Origin: Spirochaetota bacterium
Lineage (GTDB): Bacteria; Spirochaetota; UBA4802; JAGODF01
NCBI GenBank assembly: GCA_029974015.1
Contig: JARKUF010000028.1
Coordinates: 1-54,747 of the forward strand
Length of the DNA: 54,747 nucleotides
Direction: 5' to 3'
Shown one piece after another: positions 22,937-34,135 of the stretch (within the stretch, counting starts at the first letter, position 1; every line of letters begins with the position of its first letter). The notes under the pieces are model-generated. The model had not been told where the DNA came from. It did no database searches and saw nothing but the letters and a program-made list of their open reading frames with translations. Position numbers and translations under genes: made by a program.

Positions 22937-24919
22937 ATGGCAGAAGTCACTCTCAAGGAAATTTATCCAGTACCCGAGAAATTCCGGCAGAAAGCGTGGA
23001 TCAAAAGCCGTGAAGAGTATGAGAAGTTGTGGAAGGAATCCGTTTCTGATCCGGAAAAATTTTGGGCAAAGATCGCCGATGAGTACATCACCTGGTTCAA
23101 GAAATGGGACAAGGTCATTGACTCCAATTACGGCACCACGCCCAAGGACCTGAAGGTGAGCTGGTTTACCAACGCCAAGGTCAACGTTTCCTACAACTGC
23201 CTTGACAGGCACCTGGAAAAGAGGGGCAACCAGATAGCCCTCATCTGGGAAGGTAACGACCCCAGCGAAGACAGGACCTTCACCTACAAACAGCTCCATG
23301 AGCAGGTATGTAAGTTTGCCAATGTGCTCAAGAAAAACGGCGTTAAGAGGGGAGACCGTGTGACCTTCTTCCTGCCCATGATTCCCGAGCTCGCGATAGG
23401 CATCCTGGCCAGCACCCGCATCGGCGCAATCCACTCTGTTGTTTTCGGCGGGTTCTCGGCCGAAGCGCTCCGGGACCGTATTCTGGACTGCGACAGCCGC
23501 GTGGTCGTTTCCTGCGACGGGACCTTCCGCGGCGCGAAGGCGGTCCCCCAGAAGGAAAACGCCGACAAGGCGATTGCCCAGTGCCCCAATGTTAACCTTC
23601 ACATCGTAGTAAAGCGCGTAGGCGACAAGATCCAGTGCGCGTGGAATAACAAGATCGACAGATGGTGGGACGACGAGATGGCGAAAGTCGACGCCAATTG
23701 CGAAGCCGAACATATGGATGCGGAAGATCCGCTCTTCATTCTCTACACCTCCGGCTCCACCGGAAAACCCAAGGGCGTTTTACACACCACGGGCGGGTAT
23801 CTCACCTATGTGGCGTACACCCACAAGATGATCTTCGACTATCATGACGGCGATATTTACTGGTGCACCGCCGACATCGGATGGGTCACCGGACACAGCT
23901 ACATCGTATACGGGCCACTGGCAAACGGCGCCACCTCGATTATGTTCGAAGGCGTTCCGAGCTATCCGGATTTCGGCCGCTTCTGGGCAGTATGCGAAAA
24001 GTGGAAGGTCAATATTTTCTACACCGCCCCGACCGCTATCCGCGCCATTGCGAAGGAAGGGGACTCCTGGGTAGACAAGCACAACATCAAGGACCTCCGG
24101 CTTCTCGGTTCCGTGGGCGAGCCCCTGAACCCCGAAGCTTGGAACTGGTACTACAACAAGATCGGCCGCGGCGAATGCCCCATCGTCGACACCTGGTGGC
24201 AGACAGAGACGGGCGGAATCCTCATCACCCCGCTCCCCGGCGCTATTGACATCAAGCCCGCTATGGCGACCGTTCCCTTCTTCGGCGTGAAGCCGTCGAT
24301 TGTGGACGATTCCGGCAAGCCCCTTGAGGGCGTATGCGAGGGCAATCTCTGCATAGACATGTCCTGGCCTGGTCAGATGAGGGGGGTCTACGGAGATCCA
24401 GAGCGCTTCTTCAACACCTATTTCGTGCAGTTTCCCGGCAAGTATTTCACCGGTGACGGCTGCCGCCGCGACAAGGACGGCTACTATCAGATTACCGGCC
24501 GCGTTGATGACGTTATCAACGTTTCCGGCCACCGGATGGGAACCGCGGAAGTCGAGTCCGCCCTGGTATCGCATCCCAAGGTCGCCGAATCCGCGGTTGT
24601 CGGCTATCCCCACGACATCAAGGGACAGTCGATATACGCCTTCGTGACTCTGAACTCCGGCGTGGAGAAGACCGACGAACTCAAGAAGGAACTCGTTGCC
24701 CACGTTCGCAAGGAGATCGGCCCCATCGCGACTCCCGAGATCATCCAGTGGGCGGACGCCCTTCCCAAGACCCGTTCGGGCAAGATCATGAGGCGCATCC
24801 TCAAGAAGATCGCCGCCGCCGACTTCAACAAGAGCAGCTACGGCGACATCTCCACCCTTGCAGATCCCAGCGTTGTCGACCATCTTATGGACGACGCGAA
24901 GAAGATCTTCGGGAAGTAG
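22937..24919 (+). CDS. acs: Acetyl-CoA synthetase
   Basis: Makes acetyl-CoA from acetate, ATP and CoA in the cytoplasm through acetyl-AMP. 660 residues, full length. The P-loop motif is [20 protein letters not shown], the substrate pocket [16 protein letters not shown], the hinge [20 protein letters not shown], and the catalytic, often acetylated lysine lies in [13 protein letters not shown] strong GGAGG precedes the ATG, and a good terminator follows, so it is likely a one-gene unit. It sits between the two paaK-ACT cassettes and would supply or recover acetyl-CoA in the same acyl-CoA region. Confidence 0.97.
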   Translation: MAEVTLKEIYPVPEKFRQKAWIKSREEYEKLWKESVSDPEKFWAKIADEYITWFKKWDKVIDSNYGTTPKDLKVSWFTNAKVNVSYNCLDRHLEKRGNQIALIWEGNDPSEDRTFTYKQLHEQVCKFANVLKKNGVKRGDRVTFFLPMIPELAIGILASTRIGAIHSVVFGGFSAEALRDRILDCDSRVVVSCDGTFRGAKAVPQKENADKAIAQCPNVNLHIVVKRVGDKIQCAWNNKIDRWWDDEMAKVDANCEAEHMDAEDPLFILYTSGSTGKPKGVLHTTGGYLTYVAYTHKMIFDYHDGDIYWCTADIGWVTGHSYIVYGPLANGATSIMFEGVPSYPDFGRFWAVCEKWKVNIFYTAPTAIRAIAKEGDSWVDKHNIKDLRLLGSVGEPLNPEAWNWYYNKIGRGECPIVDTWWQTETGGILITPLPGAIDIKPAMATVPFFGVKPSIVDDSGKPLEGVCEGNLCIDMSWPGQMRGVYGDPERFFNTYFVQFPGKYFTGDGCRRDKDGYYQITGRVDDVINVSGHRMGTAEVESALVSHPKVAESAVVGYPHDIKGQSIYAFVTLNSGVEKTDELKKELVAHVRKEIGPIATPEIIQWADALPKTRSGKIMRRILKKIAAADFNKSSYGDISTLADPSVVDHLMDDAKKIFGK

Positions 24920-24960
24920 GAAGCATGTGCGGATACGCATCCGCATTTCCACGGAAACAC

Positions 24961-24995
24961 AAAAAGGGCCGTCCCGCGAGGGGCGGCCTTTTTTT
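24961..24995 (+). terminator. Rho-independent terminator of acs
   Basis: GGCCGTCCC and GGGGCGGCC form a GC-rich stem (24967-24988) followed by a T-run. Confidence 0.85.
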
Positions 24996-25139
24996 GTGGG
25001 GCACTAAACAGTATATCCGAAGTCGGAAAAAATTTCAGGCAATTCCCCGGGGGCTTTCGGGAGATGAGTATATGGTTTGACAAATTTTCTCCATCGTGAA
25101 GGCTTTAGGCTGCTACTTAGAACTGACGGGGTGGAGCCC

Positions 25140-26432
25140 ATGTGGAACAGGGAACTGGAAACCATATCGAGAAAGGACCTGGAAGCGCTGCAGACGAAGA
25201 AGCTTAAAACGGCGATGGAGGCGGCGGCGAAAACGACGTACTACTCCGGGGTGTTCAGGGAAAACGGCATAGATCCGGCGAAAATCACAACGCTCGATCA
25301 CCTGAAAGACCTTCCCTTCGCGACGAAGAACGACCTGCGACTTTCCTATCCGGACGGGATGGTGGCGGTGCCGCGCTCCGAGATCGTGCGGATGCACGCT
25401 TCATCGGGGACCACGGGCAAGTCCACCGTCATCTTTTACACGATGAACGACATCAACGCATGGGCGGACCTTCTGGCGCGCAGCATGGTGGCGACGGGGA
25501 CCACCCGGGACGACGTGTTCCAGAACATGATGGGCTACGGCCTCTTCACCGGGGGGCTGGGCCTCCATTATGGCGCCGAACGCCTCGGGTGCATGGTCAT
25601 CCCATCGGCGTCGGGAAACAGCATAAGACAGATACAACTGATGCAGGATTTCGGCACCACGGTCATCCATATCACTCCGAGCTATGCTCTGCATCTGGTG
25701 GAAGAAATCCGTAATCGTGGAATTGATCCCCGCGGCCTGAAAGTGAAAAAGGCGTATCTTGGGGCGGAACCGTATTCCGAGGCGACGCGGGACAAAATAC
25801 AGGACCAGTGGGACATGGAGGCCTATAATTCCTATGGGCTTTCGGAGCTCAACGGCCCCGGCGTGGCCTTTGACTGCGCGCATCGCTGCGGCATGCACCT
25901 CTGGGAGGACTGCTATTATATGGAAGTCATAAATCCGGAAACCGGAGAGCGCCTGCCCGAAGGAGAAGAGGGCGAGCTTGTGCTGACCCACCTCAACCGC
26001 GAAGCGATGCCCATGCTGAGATACCGCACGCGGGACCTCACCAGGGTGATACCGGAACCGTGCAAATGCGGGAGGACCCACAGGAGAATTGAGCGCATAA
26101 AGGGGCGCACGGACGATATGTTCATCATTGGCGGCGTGAACGTCTTCCCGTCGCAGATTGAGACGGTCCTCATGGACGTGCCGGAGGTGGGCAACAACTA
26201 TCAGATCGTCCTTGAGCGCGAGGGCGGTCTCGACCGCATACACATCAAGGTGGAGCTCCGCTCGGAGATGTTCCAGGGGGACCTGCGGGACCTGGACAGG
26301 CTGAAGAAAAGGATTGTGGAACAGCTCAGGTCCCTTATTGTTGTGACGGCACGGATTGAACTTTTAGAGCCCGGGTCCCTGCCGCCCAGCACGGGGAAGG
26401 CCGTCCGGGTTGTCGACAACAGGAAGATATAG
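25140..26432 (+). CDS. paaK: Phenylacetate-CoA ligase family protein (copy 2)
   Basis: 430 residues with the same architecture as the copy at 16702: SSGTTGKSTVIFYTMNDINA for AMP binding, MMGYGLFTGGLGLHYGAERL, YGLSELNGPGVAFDC, RYRTRDLTRVI and the hinge GRTDDMFIIGGVNVFPSQIE; end GKAVRVVDNRKI. The start is the ATG at 25140, supported by GTGGAG and by alignment to copy 1; the open frame extends to 25077 without homology. Together with the ACT protein nine bases downstream it forms a second paaK-ACT cassette. The two copies differ enough to suggest different aryl acids or different regulation. Confidence 0.92.
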   Translation: MWNRELETISRKDLEALQTKKLKTAMEAAAKTTYYSGVFRENGIDPAKITTLDHLKDLPFATKNDLRLSYPDGMVAVPRSEIVRMHASSGTTGKSTVIFYTMNDINAWADLLARSMVATGTTRDDVFQNMMGYGLFTGGLGLHYGAERLGCMVIPSASGNSIRQIQLMQDFGTTVIHITPSYALHLVEEIRNRGIDPRGLKVKKAYLGAEPYSEATRDKIQDQWDMEAYNSYGLSELNGPGVAFDCAHRCGMHLWEDCYYMEVINPETGERLPEGEEGELVLTHLNREAMPMLRYRTRDLTRVIPEPCKCGRTHRRIERIKGRTDDMFIIGGVNVFPSQIETVLMDVPEVGNNYQIVLEREGGLDRIHIKVELRSEMFQGDLRDLDRLKKRIVEQLRSLIVVTARIELLEPGSLPPSTGKAVRVVDNRKI

Positions 26433-26441
26433 GGGGACAGT

Positions 26442-26870
26442 ATGCCATATCAGGTGTCGGTGTTTGCCGAAAACAGGCCCGGGAAGATTGAACGGATAAC
26501 CAGGGTCCTCGCGGAAAAGAAGATCAATATACGGGCCATAACGATATCCGACAGCGGCGATTACGGAATAATCAAGCTCCTCCTGGACAGGCCCGAGGAT
26601 GGGTGCGAATGCCTCAAGTCGGAAGGCTTTGCCGCGTCCCTGAAGGAGGTCGCGGCGGTACGCCTCGTCGACAGGCCCGGAGGGCTGCATGGCGTGTCCC
26701 GCCTTCTTTGCGAGAGCGGAGTCAATGTAGAGGACGCTTACGGATTTATGTTGAAAAGCCACGAGGACGCCATCTTCGTGTTCCAGGTGGACAATGTGGA
26801 ACGCGTTGAGAAAATCCTTCAGGAGAACGGCATCCCCATCGTTCGCGAGAACGAGCTGTACTTAATGTAA
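26442..26870 (+). CDS. Two-ACT-domain protein (copy 2)
   Basis: 142 residues, two ACT domains: MPYQVSVFAENRPGKIERIT, then AVRLVDRPGGLHGVSRLLCE. Same layout as the protein at 18074, and likewise placed directly after a paaK gene (nine-base gap), behind GGGGGA. Probably an amino-acid-sensing partner of the ligase or its pathway; direct evidence is absent. Confidence 0.85.
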   Translation: MPYQVSVFAENRPGKIERITRVLAEKKINIRAITISDSGDYGIIKLLLDRPEDGCECLKSEGFAASLKEVAAVRLVDRPGGLHGVSRLLCESGVNVEDAYGFMLKSHEDAIFVFQVDNVERVEKILQENGIPIVRENELYLM

Positions 26871-26923
26871 GGGGGCGCACAGGGGGGCGGTTTCCCGGCC
26901 CTTTGTTCCAGCGGAAATCAGGC

Positions 26924-27904
26924 ATGAGGCTTATCAGATTTTCACATGGCGCTTCTTCCGCCCCCCGATGGGGTGTCGTCGAGGGCGATGATGTTCACGT
27001 CGTTACGAATGCCTCCACTGTCGAGGAGCTTCATCAACGCATAATGAACAACTCGATGATTTCAGGGGAAACCCTTCCGCTTGCCGGCTTAAGGCCCCTT
27101 GTCCCGGTCACGGGGCGAGTACAGGTTTACTGCGCCGGGCTTAACTATCAGGACCATGCCGGGGAAGTGCGAATGCCCCTGCCGAAAAGCCCCATCTTTT
27201 TTACAAAACCCGGCTCCTCCCTCTGCGGGGCCCGTGACGATATCGTCCACCCCGAAGGGGTAGCGCTTTTGGATTATGAGGTGGAGCTGGCCGCGATTGT
27301 GGGGAGGCGGATTGGACAATACGATGCGGTAAAGGAGGACGGGCTTCGGGACTTCCTCCTGGGGATTGCCATCTTTAACGATGTTTCGGCCAGGGACGTC
27401 CAGCTTGCGGCGGGCCAGTGGTTCCTGGGGAAAAGTTACCGCACTTTCGCGCCCCTGGGGCCCCTGGTACAGACCATCGACGACACTGTCCGGGATAGGC
27501 TCTATCGCCTTGATCTGTCCCTCCGGGTGTCGGATGTTGATGGGGAAAATCCGGCAGGGAAGGGACAGCGGGGGACAACGGGCGATATGGTTTTCCGGCT
27601 CCACGAGCTCATAGCCGCCCTGGCAGAAAGGGCGGACCTTATGCCCGGCGACGTCATTGCCACGGGAACGCCTGCCGGTGTGGCGATGAGGGGCCCGGGC
27701 CGTTTCCGCAACCGAATAGCGGAGGTCCTCGGCATCGCCCCCGGGAAACGGACCGCAATGTTCATCGCCGGGGAAAGAAAGAACAACAGGCGGTATCTTT
27801 CCATCGGAGACAGGCTGGTCCTCTCCATTAAAAGCGATGACGGGCTGGTGGACCTCGGAGAACAGCGCTGTACCATTATTGCCGCCCGGGGGAGTGGGTT
27901 GTGA
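26924..27904 (+). CDS. Fumarylacetoacetate hydrolase family protein
   Basis: 326 residues. The N-terminal cap MRLIRFSHGASSAPRWGVVE is followed by the FAH fold: YCAGLNYQDHAGE, KPGSSLCGARDDIVHPEG, LDYEVELAAIVGRR with the metal-binding Glu residues, FNDVSARDVQ, and GDVIATGTPAGVAM. Family members hydrolyse or decarboxylate beta-diketo acids in aromatic-ring degradation; the precise substrate is unknown. The ATG at 26924 is chosen; an in-frame TTG lies at 26903. Its stop overlaps the next start (GTGA at 27901-27904), so translation is coupled to the amidohydrolase. It follows the second paaK-ACT pair by 53 bases. Confidence 0.88.
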   Translation: MRLIRFSHGASSAPRWGVVEGDDVHVVTNASTVEELHQRIMNNSMISGETLPLAGLRPLVPVTGRVQVYCAGLNYQDHAGEVRMPLPKSPIFFTKPGSSLCGARDDIVHPEGVALLDYEVELAAIVGRRIGQYDAVKEDGLRDFLLGIAIFNDVSARDVQLAAGQWFLGKSYRTFAPLGPLVQTIDDTVRDRLYRLDLSLRVSDVDGENPAGKGQRGTTGDMVFRLHELIAALAERADLMPGDVIATGTPAGVAMRGPGRFRNRIAEVLGIAPGKRTAMFIAGERKNNRRYLSIGDRLVLSIKSDDGLVDLGEQRCTIIAARGSGL

Positions 27905-28734
27905 TCATAGATTTTCATGTCCACATCTTTTCTCCGGAAGCAATCGAGGCCGGGGAACGGCATTTCGATGATCCCGCCTTCGCCCTGCTCTACGCATCGC
28001 CAAAGTCCCGCATGGTTGAGGCCCGTGGGCTTTTGTCGATGATGGACGCCGCCGGAATTGACCGGGCAGTCTCCATGGCCTTTCCCTGGCGAAACCATGA
28101 ATATCTCGCAAGGGAAAACCGTTACCTTTCCGAGGCGGCTTTGATATCGGCGGGGAGGATCATACCCTTTATGGCCCTTCCGTATCCCTGCGGGGAAGAT
28201 ATGGACGGGCATGTGAGGGAGCTTAAGGCCCTCGGCGCGGCCGGGATCGGCGAGGTGGCCTTTTATGCTGAGGGTTTCGGCGCGGAACAGGAGGAGTACT
28301 GCGCGCGGCTTTTCGACGCCGCGGCAAAGGCTGATCTGCCAGTATGCCTTCATGTCAATGAGCCCGTGGGGCATCGGTACGACGGCAAATACGACCCCTG
28401 TCTGGGAAGGCTCCAGCCCCTCCTGGGTGAGCACAGGGACACGAAGGTGGTCCTCTCCCACTGGGGGGGAGGGCTTCTCTTTTATGAACTCATGCCGGAA
28501 GTCCGTGGTTCCCTTGAACATGTTTATTATGATACCGCGGCTTCTCCTTACATATACAATGATGAGATATACCGGCGTGCCGGGGACATAGTCGGATCCG
28601 GGAAAGTCCTTTTCGGCAGCGATTACCCTCTCCTGAAACCGGAAAGATATATTGAAGCGATTCGCTCCGCCTTTCCAGGCGCCGGGGCGGACGGGGTCCT
28701 CGGGGAAAACGCCCGGGCGTTATTAGGGCTGTAG
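27901..28734 (+). CDS. Amidohydrolase-family metal-dependent hydrolase
   Basis: 277 residues starting at a GTG that overlaps the FAH-gene stop. The TIM-barrel family motifs are MIIDFHVHIFSP (the HxH metal site), CLHVNEPVGH, VLSHWGGGLLFYE and LFGSDYPLLKPERY (the metal-binding Asp). This is the amidohydrolase_2 branch, which includes decarboxylases and lactone or ring-cleavage-product hydrolases. Coupled to the FAH-family gene, it likely acts on the same intermediate, but which one is not shown by the sequence. Confidence 0.85.
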   Translation: MIIDFHVHIFSPEAIEAGERHFDDPAFALLYASPKSRMVEARGLLSMMDAAGIDRAVSMAFPWRNHEYLARENRYLSEAALISAGRIIPFMALPYPCGEDMDGHVRELKALGAAGIGEVAFYAEGFGAEQEEYCARLFDAAAKADLPVCLHVNEPVGHRYDGKYDPCLGRLQPLLGEHRDTKVVLSHWGGGLLFYELMPEVRGSLEHVYYDTAASPYIYNDEIYRRAGDIVGSGKVLFGSDYPLLKPERYIEAIRSAFPGAGADGVLGENARALLGL

Positions 28735-28848
28735 TTCCCAAAAAAATTGCTTGTCATTTGTCGGAACTTGACGCAAATGTAATAATATGTCCCATGGGTG
28801 TTCCCGGAGCAGTGCTATCGCAACCCGGATGTTTCAGGAGTAACTATG

Positions 28849-28912
28849 TTTTTTCCCGCCCGCCGAAGTCTGGCGGGAAAACCTAAGTCCTGAGTATGAC
28901 AGCAGTTACAAT
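28849..28912 (+). repeat. Dispersed intergenic repeat, copy R8
   Basis: TTTTCCCGCC (28851-28860) pairs with GGCGGGAAAA (28872-28881) around CGCCGAAGTCT, followed by the linker CCTGAGTATGACAGCAGTTA. The second module is lost. Upstream, TTGTCG...TAATAA (about 28759-28786) is a weak promoter candidate; otherwise the 28735-28947 gap has no gene. Confidence 0.7.
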
Positions 28913-28947
28913 CCTTTATTTTTAAGTCAGATGATGGCAGAGTGATC

Positions 28948-29415
28948 ATGACTATAATCGATTCCTACGACCAGTATTCCAGGCTCATTGCCCGTTCGGT
29001 GAGCCATATCTTCAAGAATTTCTTAAAGGACGCGTCGATTGCGGAGATACTGGATTTACAGGCCGGTGACGGAGACCCAAAGGTGTCCGTTGGGCTTTCC
29101 GGCTCCCTGAAAGGGGAGATCAACATCAACTTCCCCAGGGAAACCCTGGGGCGCATTACCCGCTTTCTGGTTGGCGGTGTCTCGAACCGAACGGCTAAAA
29201 AACATTACGAGGAGGTGGCCGGGGAGATCGCCAACCTTATTACCGGCACCTTTGCCAACCAACTGCAATTTTTAAACCAGGATGTACGGCTCTCGGCGCC
29301 GGAGTACAATGAGGAGCCCCTGACGACGCGGGCGCTTTTCGACAATATTAATCTTTCGTTCACCTCAAGCTATGGCGGTTTCGACGTGGACCTCTTCTAC
29401 CGGCATATCGACTGA
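28948..29415 (+). CDS. CheX-like chemotaxis phosphatase-family protein
   Basis: 155 residues, no signal peptide. The sequence (AGDGDPKVSVGLSGSLKGEI, INFPRETLGRITRFLVGG, EEVAGEIANLITGTFANQL) matches the CheX/CheC-like fold, in which members dephosphorylate CheY-P to adapt chemotaxis. The active-site ExxN pattern is present in EVAGEIANLI (E...EIAN). The ATG at 28948 is used in preference to a GTG six bases earlier. No other chemotaxis genes are nearby, so its partner is unknown. Confidence 0.75.
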   Translation: MTIIDSYDQYSRLIARSVSHIFKNFLKDASIAEILDLQAGDGDPKVSVGLSGSLKGEININFPRETLGRITRFLVGGVSNRTAKKHYEEVAGEIANLITGTFANQLQFLNQDVRLSAPEYNEEPLTTRALFDNINLSFTSSYGGFDVDLFYRHID

Positions 29416-29456
29416 CGGCATGAAATGAGCTGAAGCGGAATGGCGCCCCGGAGGTG

Positions 29457-29798
29457 TCAGCGAACCTGCATCTTCCTTATCCTTATGCCGAGCTCGCTTT
29501 GTACCATTCGCGCAAGGCGCCCCGGCTTTTTGATGAATTCTTCCTTGGTTTTCCGCCCGGACTTTTTAATGTAATGTTCAACTTTCAGGGCTTCCCCTCT
29601 GCCTCCTGAGACGGACCAGCAGGCTTCAATGCGCCGGGGGGCGAAACTCCTTGTGTACTTTGCCCCTCCGACGCCCTTTCTGTGTTCCTCGAGGCGTTTT
29701 GCCGGGTTTCTCGCGATGCCGGTGTAGTACGCTCCGTTTGAACAGAGAAGGATGTAGACGAACCAGGGTGTTTCAACGGGCGGAGTGTTTGAGGTCAT
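29457..29798 (-). CDS. GIY-YIG nuclease-domain protein
   Basis: 113 residues. The GIY-YIG fold is seen as FVYILLCSNGAYYTGIARNP with the two tyrosine-type strands (YIL and YTG), the conserved Arg in AKRLEEHRKG, and a Glu in KVEHYIKKSGRKTKEEFI. Similar small stand-alone proteins (UPF0213-like) are common and poorly characterised; DNA repair or mobile-DNA roles are possible. Its start overlaps the end of the upstream zinc-protease-like gene by 26 bases on the same strand, so they are probably cotranscribed. Confidence 0.85.
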   Translation of the reverse strand: MTSNTPPVETPWFVYILLCSNGAYYTGIARNPAKRLEEHRKGVGGAKYTRSFAPRRIEACWSVSGGRGEALKVEHYIKKSGRKTKEEFIKKPGRLARMVQSELGIRIRKMQVR

Positions 29799-30573
29799 TT
29801 ATCCTGCGCTCCACTTCCGCGAGCTTTCGCGTGATTGCGTCAAGGGACCGCTCGAGGCGGTCCCTCTCCGCCATGAGCTGTTTCATGGGGTCGCCGGGTT
29901 TGGGGCGGGTGGCGTACTGAGCCTTCACCATGTCGGGGCTCTCCCCCTCAAGGAAGGCTTTCTCCGCGGCCTTCGCCGTCTCTTCGTCGCGGATTCCGGC
30001 GACAAGACGCATGTTCTCAGGGCCTATGCGGGGGTCAATGTTCTTAGATGATATCTTCATCATGGAGCGCGCCGCGGAGCGGTGGAGTCCCAGCTCACGG
30101 TCAACATAATCCTCGAAGCTCGCGCGGTTCTTCACGCAGAGGGCGTGGGCCTCCATGAGAAGGGCCCCGAATTCCCTGATGAGTTCGCCATTGGGTGTGA
30201 TGAAATCTTCCTTGATCTTTTTAGTCAGGGAGATGAAGCGCGCATCGCGATGAAAGATGTTCTCGTATATCCCCAATTTTTCTGCGTCGATGAGCAGGTT
30301 GTGGAAGATGTTCCAGAACCGGGGGGCGTGGGTACGGGAAGCGACCGGAAGTACGGAGCGGGTGAATTGGATGTGGTGCGCGAACTCGTGGATGGCGGTG
30401 TACATCAGGGAATTGTCGTCCTCGAAGTTCGCGTTGTGAATGAGTATTTCCCTCGTGTCCGGCTTGTAGAGGCCGTCCACTCTCCTGCTCTTTTTTCCGG
30501 TGAAGATGACTGAAAAATCCTCCACGGAAGGATCCAGTTTCAGGAGTTTCTGTTTTACCTGGTCCTGGTTCAT
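29773..30573 (-). CDS. Putative zinc metalloprotease-like protein
   Basis: 266 residues without signal peptide. The motif TAIHEFAHHIQF contains HExxH (zinc ligands and catalytic glutamate), preceded by a strand REILIHNANFEDD. The middle is helical, and the last 60 residues form a coiled coil (KQLMAERDRLERSLDAITRK). A cytoplasmic peptidase-like fold is plausible, but the third ligand and the substrate cannot be identified. It is located between the FecR-type lipoprotein gene and the GIY-YIG gene, all on the minus strand with short or overlapping junctions. Confidence 0.6.
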   Translation of the reverse strand: MNQDQVKQKLLKLDPSVEDFSVIFTGKKSRRVDGLYKPDTREILIHNANFEDDNSLMYTAIHEFAHHIQFTRSVLPVASRTHAPRFWNIFHNLLIDAEKLGIYENIFHRDARFISLTKKIKEDFITPNGELIREFGALLMEAHALCVKNRASFEDYVDRELGLHRSAARSMMKISSKNIDPRIGPENMRLVAGIRDEETAKAAEKAFLEGESPDMVKAQYATRPKPGDPMKQLMAERDRLERSLDAITRKLAEVERRINDLKHSAR

Positions 30574-30577
30574 TGGT

Positions 30578-31216
30578 CTACTGGCCGGCCTTTGCCCAGT
30601 CGATCCGGACGTTTATTTCCTCCGCCAGCTTTTCCATGTCGCGGTCAGTGTGGCGCCCCTGTTCGCCGGGATGTTCCTTCACTGTGCCCCCGCGTAGGAT
30701 ATGGTATACCGCCCTGTGATGGGCCGCGGCGTATCGCTCGTCCCTGTTGCTTCCCTTCACGCGTAAGAGGATGGCGCCGTTACAGATGCAGGTATAAGTT
30801 TTATCGGGAGTTTCCGTTCCAATAAAAAAGGAAGCGTCCCTGGCCGATGCCGTAACGGTGGGAGTGCTCACCCTGAAATTAACCAGGTTTTTCTCGTTTT
30901 TAACGATTATTCCGAGGAAGCCCCTCTTGAGGTCTATCAGGGCGTCGTCGCTTTTAATCTTGTAGACGAGGATGGCGTCCTCCCGCATGCCGACGATGTT
31001 TTTATCATCGATTACTATGGAGCAGGACGCCCGGGGGCCGGTCTGGACAATGTCTCCGTGGCGCACCGCCTGGCCGGATTGGGCCGCCTTCCCATTGTGA
31101 AGCACCGTTCCGGAGGTGAAGGTAATTTTAGCCGGAATCCGCTTTTCGGGTTTCATCAGGCAGGACGGTGTTGATATTAATGCAATGATGGCAAAGAGCA
31201 AGGACAGCTTTTTCAT
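30578..31216 (-). CDS. FecR-domain lipoprotein
   Basis: 212 residues from the ATG at 31216, behind a GGAGG site. Signal peptide MKKLSLLFAIIALISTPSC ends in a lipobox (TPSC). The FecR domain follows: AKITFTSGTVLHNGKAAQSG, GDIVQTGPRASCSIVIDD, LKRGFLGIIVKN, STPTVTASARDASFFIG. FecR domains occur in sensors and in envelope proteins; with no sigma or TonB partner here, a structural or sensory envelope role is inferred. It lies four bases upstream of the zinc-protease-like gene, so the 31216-29457 block is likely one operon. Confidence 0.8.
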   Translation of the reverse strand: MKKLSLLFAIIALISTPSCLMKPEKRIPAKITFTSGTVLHNGKAAQSGQAVRHGDIVQTGPRASCSIVIDDKNIVGMREDAILVYKIKSDDALIDLKRGFLGIIVKNEKNLVNFRVSTPTVTASARDASFFIGTETPDKTYTCICNGAILLRVKGSNRDERYAAAHHRAVYHILRGGTVKEHPGEQGRHTDRDMEKLAEEINVRIDWAKAGQ

Positions 31217-31411
31217 GGCTGTTCCTCCATTATGGTTTTTTAGGCCGCGGTTTGCGGTTTTCATCGCGCTTTCAACGGCCGTTTCGGTTGTAAGAGAACG
31301 GTTTTTGGGGCCGCCTTATAGTTAAAAGGCGCCATTATCATGGATTGTATTTCCAGCGAAGTACGCGTCAATTCTCTTTTCCTGGGAGAAGAAAAAACAA
31401 TATGGAGATCA

Positions 31412-31484
31412 AAAAATCAGGTTTCCCCGCCCGCTGAAGGCTGGCGGGGAAACCTGATTTTTGTGAATACCATTGAGGTTTGCC
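31412..31484 (+). repeat. Dispersed intergenic repeat, copy R9 (short form)
   Basis: Perfect arms of about 20 bp (AAAAATCAGGTTTCCCCGCC with its complement, 31412-31462) around CGCTGAAGGCT, ending in the right terminus CATTGAGGTTTGCC. The 31217-31590 gap also holds the hairpin at 31512 and no gene I can support. Confidence 0.8.
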
Positions 31485-31511
31485 TAAAGAATGAAAATCG
31501 AATGAAAACTC

Positions 31512-31543
31512 AAAGCGCTCCTCTTGTAAAAGAGGAGCGCTTT
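31512..31543. terminator. Hairpin terminator
   Basis: AAAGCGCTCCTCTT and AAGAGGAGCGCTTT form a perfect stem around GTAA. It lies downstream of the minus-strand gene that ends at 31591 and could act on both strands. Confidence 0.75.
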
Positions 31544-31590
31544 AGCAAGAAGGGAGCTTTTGCTCCGTATGTCATTGTAAGGGAAGAGGA

Positions 31591-31863
31591 TTATTTTCCC
31601 TCACCGGGGGCCGCCTGCTGTTTGGCTTCCCGCTTCACATCTTTTTTTGCGCCTTTCTGGGATTTCGGACTTGCCTTTTTGCGGGGCGACTTCTTGTGGG
31701 ATTTTCTCTGGCCGGAGCGGGCCGATTTTTTGTGCGCCCGTTTGGCGGTCTTCTGTTCGGTTTTGGTGGCGCTCTCCTCTCCGTCCGGTCCATCAGCGAC
31801 GGCCATGAGCCCGAGGGACATGCAGAAGATGATCGACATGATTGCAAACATCAGCTTTTTCAT
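31591..31863 (-). CDS. Small, extremely basic exported protein
   Basis: 90 residues from the ATG at 31863, preceded by GGAGG. Signal peptide of about 23 residues (MKKLMFAIMSIIFCMSLGLM, cleavage near AVA), a short acidic stretch (DGPDGEE), then about 55 residues dominated by Lys, Arg, Ala, Ser and Gln (RAHKKSARSGQRKSHKKSPR). The tail resembles histone-like or nucleic-acid-binding low-complexity tails but is predicted to be exported. No family recognised. It is a monocistronic gene ending in a hairpin. Confidence 0.6.
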   Translation of the reverse strand: MKKLMFAIMSIIFCMSLGLMAVADGPDGEESATKTEQKTAKRAHKKSARSGQRKSHKKSPRKKASPKSQKGAKKDVKREAKQQAAPGEGK

Positions 31864-31976
31864 ACTGAAATTCCTCCATTTTTTGGAGACATGCCAGCCG
31901 GGCGTGTCTCTCGATTGGCGTGGAGTAAACAATTTTGTATAAAAAAGTCAAGCATAATTTTTTGTGCTTTGGCCTT

Positions 31977-32010
31977 AAAAAAGAAGGCGCGGACATTCGT
32001 CCACGCCTTC
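31977..32010 (-). terminator. Terminator of the hsp20-dnaK operon
   Basis: On the minus strand GAAGGCGTGGAC and GTCCGCGCCTTC pair around GAAT, followed by TTTTTT (31977-31982). Confidence 0.92.
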
Positions 32011-32066
32011 GAAACCCGTTTCAATAGGAGAAGGGCCCCCCGGCCCCCTGCCCACTGCATTGTTTA

Positions 32067-34049
<1,983 letters not shown>

Positions 34050-34135
34050 GCTGCACCTCCATTACTGTGCTTTTTTTCAAAAAAAATGGGGAACCGGTTT
34101 TTCCGCTTCCCCCCGATCCACGGTACAACCGTCGT

